From Trichoplax adhaerens (Eukaryota > Placozoa > Uniplacotomia > Trichoplacea > Trichoplacidae): DNA of 64,000 nucleotides. Location of the stretch: positions 2,527,330-2,591,329 of the forward strand of contig NW_002060951.1 in the NCBI RefSeq assembly GCF_000150275.1, read 5' to 3'. Made by a program: the position numbers and the translations under genes. The notes beneath the pieces are model-generated. The model was given only the letters and a program-made list of their open reading frames with translations. It did no database searches and had not been told where the DNA came from. This document shows, in pieces, positions 59,194 through 64,000 of the stretch. How positions within the stretch are numbered: position 1 is the stretch's first letter; every line of letters starts with the position of its first letter.

Positions 59194-62100
59194 ATGGACT
59201 TCTTCGAAGATTGCGTATTTGAACAAAATGCAGAGACAGATAATGTGACCGATTTTGTCCATGCTACTTCGATATGGATTAATCAGCCACATGTCGTAGA
59301 CAAACGGCTTAACTGTGCTATCATCGAAAAGACATTAAGTTACAATGAATGCATCGAATATATGCGGCATTTGTGTAAGGATAAAAAATTGAATCCAGAT
59401 TGGCAAAGATATATCTCGACCTTGCAAGATGGTACTCATGTTAACCGTGACGTAGAATTACAGATCTTCATCAGGAAATTGATTCCAAAAAGAACTGACA
59501 TTTTTTCATCTACTTCTGAAATGGTAATCCTAGGTCAGTCTTATATTCGTAATATATACACTTCTTATTATGGATGCGAATGCATGCTATGCTTAGCGTA
59601 CGTATAAGTACAGTATATGTGCACTCCTATACATCGATGCAAACGGACAGTGTACTGTATTATAGGAATAAAAATCATACCAGTACCTAAAGTAAATTTA
59701 AAACAACCTCGAAAAAGGAAATGTAGTGCTACAATACTCATAGTTTTAGTAGTGATTACGTTGAATATTACCAACACGACGAATGAACATTTGTTCATGT
59801 TGGGTATAGGATCAAAATTATTATTATGGAATTTACAGTGCATGATCTGAAGCTTTCTCGAGATGTGTACGAATTAATGACTCCACATGTTATGATTTCA
59901 TAGCCCTGTATTCTTGCCTAGCTTACATTATAACATTTCTCGTTATAGTGCATAAAATGCTCGTGATATTAACCCTGCTAGCAAACTGTGTTTTTGATAT
60001 TTATTTTTATTATGCGTAGTAATGTTGGATTATGCAGCCTACAGTGTGCTGAGATTTTGTTCGATACTTAAATACAGGATTTCGTCTACTTTATCTAATA
60101 GGTGTAGATGGTGATAATGCTTACGCAAGCTTCATCGTGTTGCCATCTGAAAATAGCTGTGCGTCCTCTTATAATTATCAAGTCTCCTTCCGATCTGATT
60201 TAAACAAGTGTAGGTACGACTCTAGCAATACTGTAATTATAATATAATTATAGTTTATTAATGGAAAGTTACGTATCATATATATATATATACTCGTATC
60301 AACGATACTATAGCAACGTAGAAAGCGTAATACGCGTACATACGACTTGCCAAGAAAATCTTTTCAACTGCTAGAGGTTCCGTTACAAATGATCTATAAC
60401 TGCAATTGGTCAATGTATAGGATACAACTTAGATTGACATCTTGTCCGAATCAACAACGTTCCCTCCACTATTTGTCTAAAAAGCCGAGGCAAACAACTG
60501 AGTGGCTGAAGAGTCATTTAATGCCTAAACTAATTGCTTGGACGGAGCAACAAAGTATTTCGCGTTTAAGCAATAAAACACAGTTTCCTGTAACTACTTC
60601 GATATCCCTGGTAGAAAAAGAAGATTATGCGACGCTCTACCAAGACCTGAAACTGAAGTATGGGAAAAAGTGGATTCAAGTATGCGCTATCGGGGCTTTT
60701 TTAGCCAGAATGATATCAAAAGCCTGTATTCCGTACAAAATTTGTTCTACAAATTATCGTTATATCACTGATTACGCAAACCATCACTTTCTGACTAAAT
60801 TTAAAAACGTATAGATATGGCCGGAGAAAACGGATCCGTTTAAATTTGTGTATGAAGATGTCTCTATTGCGACATACATCTTGGTTTGTGAAACATGAAA
60901 CGATATTAGGGTGTATGATAAAAATATTTTTAAGTCACTCTGATTGACCGATTTCTCCTTACATACTAGCTACTATGGAAAGCAGAAAGAGAAGAAAAAG
61001 GAACAAATGAGTTACAATCCTTTGTTGACCTAGGGTGTGGTAACGGACTATTGGTTCATATACTGCGATCGGAAGGGGTAAAGTCCTGGCAGATACGGTC
61101 GCTATACTTCAGGACGACTTAAATTAATTATAGTGAACATCTTTTTAGCATCCTGGGAAAGGAATTGATATTAGACGAAGGAAAATATGGGATTTTTATG
61201 GTAGTGATACAGTACTGGAGGTATATGACCATGCAGTTATGATTACTTATTGATGTATTTGATTAGTTTGTTATTTGGGTAAGAGAGGATATGCTACTTT
61301 CTAAGGTTAAGGCATTTGTTCCCTCAAATGAGAGTATTTTCTCAGAAACTGATTGGATAATCGGTAACCACTGTGATGAGCTTACTCCGTGGATACCAGT
61401 GATTGCTGCAAGGTACAGTAAAAACACGTATTTACTCCCACTAGAATTAAAGAACATACTCTGACGTTACTTACACTAATCATTATTATGCTTTAAAGTC
61501 GTTTGAGCATTCATTGCTATTTGTTTAACTTGTAGATCTTCCTACAATTGCCATTACTTTGTTCTTCCGTGTTGTCCATATGACTTTAATGGAAAGGTTT
61601 CAGTTAAACTACCAACGTATTAATTCTAAAGATATATAATATGGACGTGATGATAATGTATAATACATACTTCTTTTCCAAAGCAACAGACACACAATAT
61701 CACTACAATACGCAGTCATTTATGTAACGCAATATCACCTTTCAGGGACTTTATTTTTAATTTTTCTTTACTATTAGTTTTCAAGGCGGCATGCTAAAGA
61801 AAGTCAATATAGAGCTTATCTTAACTACATTTACAACATAGGAAAAACGTGTGGATTTGATGTAGAAGAAGATCGACTTCGATTACCTTCGACTAAAAGA
61901 GTAAGTGTTACACTATGAATGATGAATAGTCAGTCATTGCTATCCTAAGAGATATGAGATCAAACGTTATTTTTACAACCAATACGAAGAGTGTTTGCTT
62001 CCAGCAATATGTCGTTTACGCTAGATTTGCCATATTGGTCGCAAAAGGACGTATGAATTTTCAGAAAGCGCAACTCAAAACCGAATGATTTCTGAAATGT

Positions 62101-63116
62101 TGTCTAAGGTTCCTTCCACCTCTTCTAATAGAGTTTCTCTAGAACGAAAGCATATTAATAGTAGCGACGATAAAATGAACGCTGATCAAGAAAAAATCGT
62201 GATCAAACCCGCTGAAAATGATGCTGAGCATCAGCAATGGTCACGAAATTTTAAACCAAGAGAACCTATAGAGCTAACTAGTAATTGCAAACAGTTAAGC
62301 AGAAGTTTTAAGGATGAATTTGCATTTGCTGTAGCTAGCAGGTTGCTGGAATTACCATCAAAACGGGTATTAAAACCGATGACCGATGATCAAGAAAACG
62401 ACGATGATAGTGATCGTGTCTGGAATAAAGGCGGTAAGTTATACCTTCAATTCAATTCCAAAAGAATAGCATAATTTTATACTGATGAACTTATTTCTTT
62501 TGCATGATATTAAAGGCGAGTTAACTTTAGATGCTGTAGCCTCATTATTTGAAAAACCCACTATGCAGCAACTTAAGAAAGAATGTGGTGGTATAAAGAC
62601 TTTATTGAAGTTATTTCATCAAGTTTTCATTGGTAAAGTGATGAAATCTAGCTTACCGTATTAAAATTCTATGCATTATATTAGCTATTCAACCCTAGCT
62701 AGCAGTCAGCTGAATATTATAGTATTCTGTAATATTATGTGCTCACAGTTTAACAGTAATAGGTCGTGCCCGGTAGATCGGATGACCTTGAGTTTTCTAA
62801 AAGTACTTCTCAAAGTAGTCAGCTTATTGCATGTATTGGATAAGCAGGTAAAGCTAATTTTATTCCTTCATATTATTATTTTATATTGCCTCAAGTTTCT
62901 GGTAATAAAGTAAAAATCAGAGACTGGTCATCGAGCGAAATTAGTGATCACTGTTGTTATAGTAAGTGTAAATCCGAGAAGGAAAAGCTGTATAAAACTA
63001 AACTATGTTGGTTCTATACTCATCACCCTGATGGTTGTCCCCTTAATGCCAGTACATGTTCATATGCACATGGTGAAAGCGAACTAAAGGAAAGACCAAA
63101 CTTTAATTCTTCTTAA
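59194..63116 (+). CDS. TRMT44: tRNA (uracil-2'-O-)-methyltransferase TRMT44 (Trm44)
   Basis: Twelve exons (59194-59533, 60102-60207, 60355-60679, 60815-60883, 60970-61077, 61149-61220, 61288-61412, 61536-61596, 61778-61900, 62025-62433, 62516-62632, 62896-63116) close in phase to 691 residues. The enzyme methylates the ribose of U44 in tRNA-Ser. The AdoMet motif SFVDLGCGNGLLVHIL (297-312) is followed by HPGKGIDIRRRKIWDFYG, DWIIGNHCDELTPWIPVIAA, YFVLPCCPYDFNGK and LRLPSTKR plus ICHIGRKRTY, all family hallmarks. The C-terminus has the conserved KECGGIKTLLK and KVKIRDW segments and a CCCH zinc finger (Cys656, Cys666, Cys673, His677), as in animal TRMT44. The N-terminal IWINQPHVVDKRLN matches the family start. 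About 80 residues between the two domains are Ser/Asp-rich and variable. Confidence 0.96.
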
Positions 63117-64000
63117 TGCAAAACATACGTACGTCAAGGATAAAATATTGGGACATTTACTATAAGTTGTGGCTATTAAGATTTTTGTAATTGTCTCATC
63201 ACTCACATTACTTTATAAAGCACTGTCTGCGTACTAGAGTACCGTGATACAATGGAAGTTTTCTGTAACCCATAATTATACTATTAAAATTTTGTTTTCG
63301 ATGAAATGCTGTAGTGAAAATTGATTTATTTAAATCAATTCCTCATTTGAATTGCCGATTAGATTCTTTACCATACATTGGGGTATTTACTATTGTACCA
63401 TAGAGGTTTATTCACCTCTGTGTTTCGTACAATAAGTTTCTCTTTCGCTATTTCTATGGTTTCGTACGATTTGTAACTTATTATCTGTCATAGAGAAAAG
63501 CTATTCTTGAGTTTTTGATATTGTAACCAACTGTAAGTTTTATAACGAAGACCTTAAACAGGCTAAAAAATCAAAACCGATCCGAAGTTTGTCTAGACAT
63601 ACTGTACTGTACTGCTGTAGTGTACAGTAAAGCTGATGTTAATAGAAATAGCTATTTACTAGTAATGCATACAGTACAGTAGCCTGAATTCGGCGGGTTT
63701 TTGAACTTATAGTACTGTACAGTACTGTACGTACATTACAGTACAGTGTGTACAGTATGTAATAGGTGTTCAGGAGACTCTAAGGACACCACAAAACAGC
63801 AATACTGTACTGTACTTTTTAGATAGTCGTTACGCAGATTTTCCCGAAGCAAGTTCACTTGTCAGCAAAGCGACGGGAGTTTGCACTAGTATTAATAAAT
63901 CATGCGACTGCTTAATAATTGTAAAATCGTTTGCATGCAGGCCTCTAGACTGTGTCACTATCACTACCTGGATAACGCGAAAGGAACTCTAAGATCGTAC
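63117..64000. other. 3' flank of TRMT44 with repeat cluster
   Basis: After TRMT44 no exon is supported. From 63598 the sequence enters TACTG/TACAG arrays up to about 63815, then unique sequence to the window end. Confidence 0.5.
63598..63815. repeat. TACTG/TACAG arrays at right edge
   Basis: Blocks near 63602-63630, 63671-63682, 63711-63760 and 63803-63818 contain ACTGTACAGTACTGTACGTAC-type palindromes. Confidence 0.8.

Noticed and set aside
61263-61457. Minus-strand ORF in TRMT44
   Set aside because: It is antisense to exon 7, which encodes the conserved DWIIGNHCDELTPW block.

Overview
The window is nuclear DNA of an animal. Almost every gene is split by short GT-AG introns, the base composition is AT-rich, and the recognisable products are metazoan: SMARCB1/INI1, CDK10, cytosolic fatty acid-binding proteins (FABPs) with the classical four-exon structure, mevalonate kinase, trichoplein, an HCFC1R1-like protein, MOZART2 and TRMT44. 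The compact genes, conserved intron positions and a large NB-ARC/TPR protein suggest an early-branching animal such as a placozoan. That is inference from style and content; no species marker was seen. Nearly all gene models below were rebuilt by hand from splice sites, because long ORFs cover only fragments of the genes. Reading phase closes across every junction except one in trichoplein.

Layout. At 0-1.1 kb is the 3' end of an unrecognised minus-strand gene. At 3.1-6.8 kb (+) is a membrane-anchored STAND NTPase with C-terminal TPR-like repeats. At 9.2-13.3 kb (-) is SMARCB1 in seven exons, divergent from CDK10 at 14.6-15.8 kb (+). From 19.3 to 40.0 kb lies a FABP array: four tandem plus-strand genes (A-D) and one more divergent minus-strand gene (E) with an acidic C-terminal tail. 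At 42.4-45.4 kb (-) is mevalonate kinase in ten exons, divergent from trichoplein at 46.6-51.7 kb (+) in about twenty exons. At 53.03-53.13 kb (-) is a tRNA-Phe(GAA) gene interrupted in its T arm by 29 nt. At 54.1-56.9 kb (+) is the HCFC1R1-like gene. At 58.1-58.4 kb (-) is intronless MOZART2, divergent from TRMT44 at 59.2-63.1 kb (+) in twelve exons.

Two things stand out. First, the tRNA-Phe gene keeps its A box, B box, anticodon arm, acceptor stem and oligo-T terminator. It nevertheless carries a 29-nt hairpin-forming insert just after the B box, not at the usual 37/38 intron site. Second, arrays of the pentamers TACTG and TACAG, which together form GTACTGTACAGTAC-type palindromes, sit in all five divergent (5'-to-5') gaps. 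They are nearly absent from the convergent gaps and from the 20-kb FABP array. Several of these gaps also share short homologous modules, so the arrays look like parts of a dispersed, promoter-proximal repeat family.

The genes do not form one pathway. They cover chromatin remodelling (SMARCB1), cell-cycle and transcription kinase activity (CDK10), lipid binding (FABPs), isoprenoid synthesis (MVK), centrosome and cilium structure (trichoplein, MOZART2) and tRNA modification (TRMT44).
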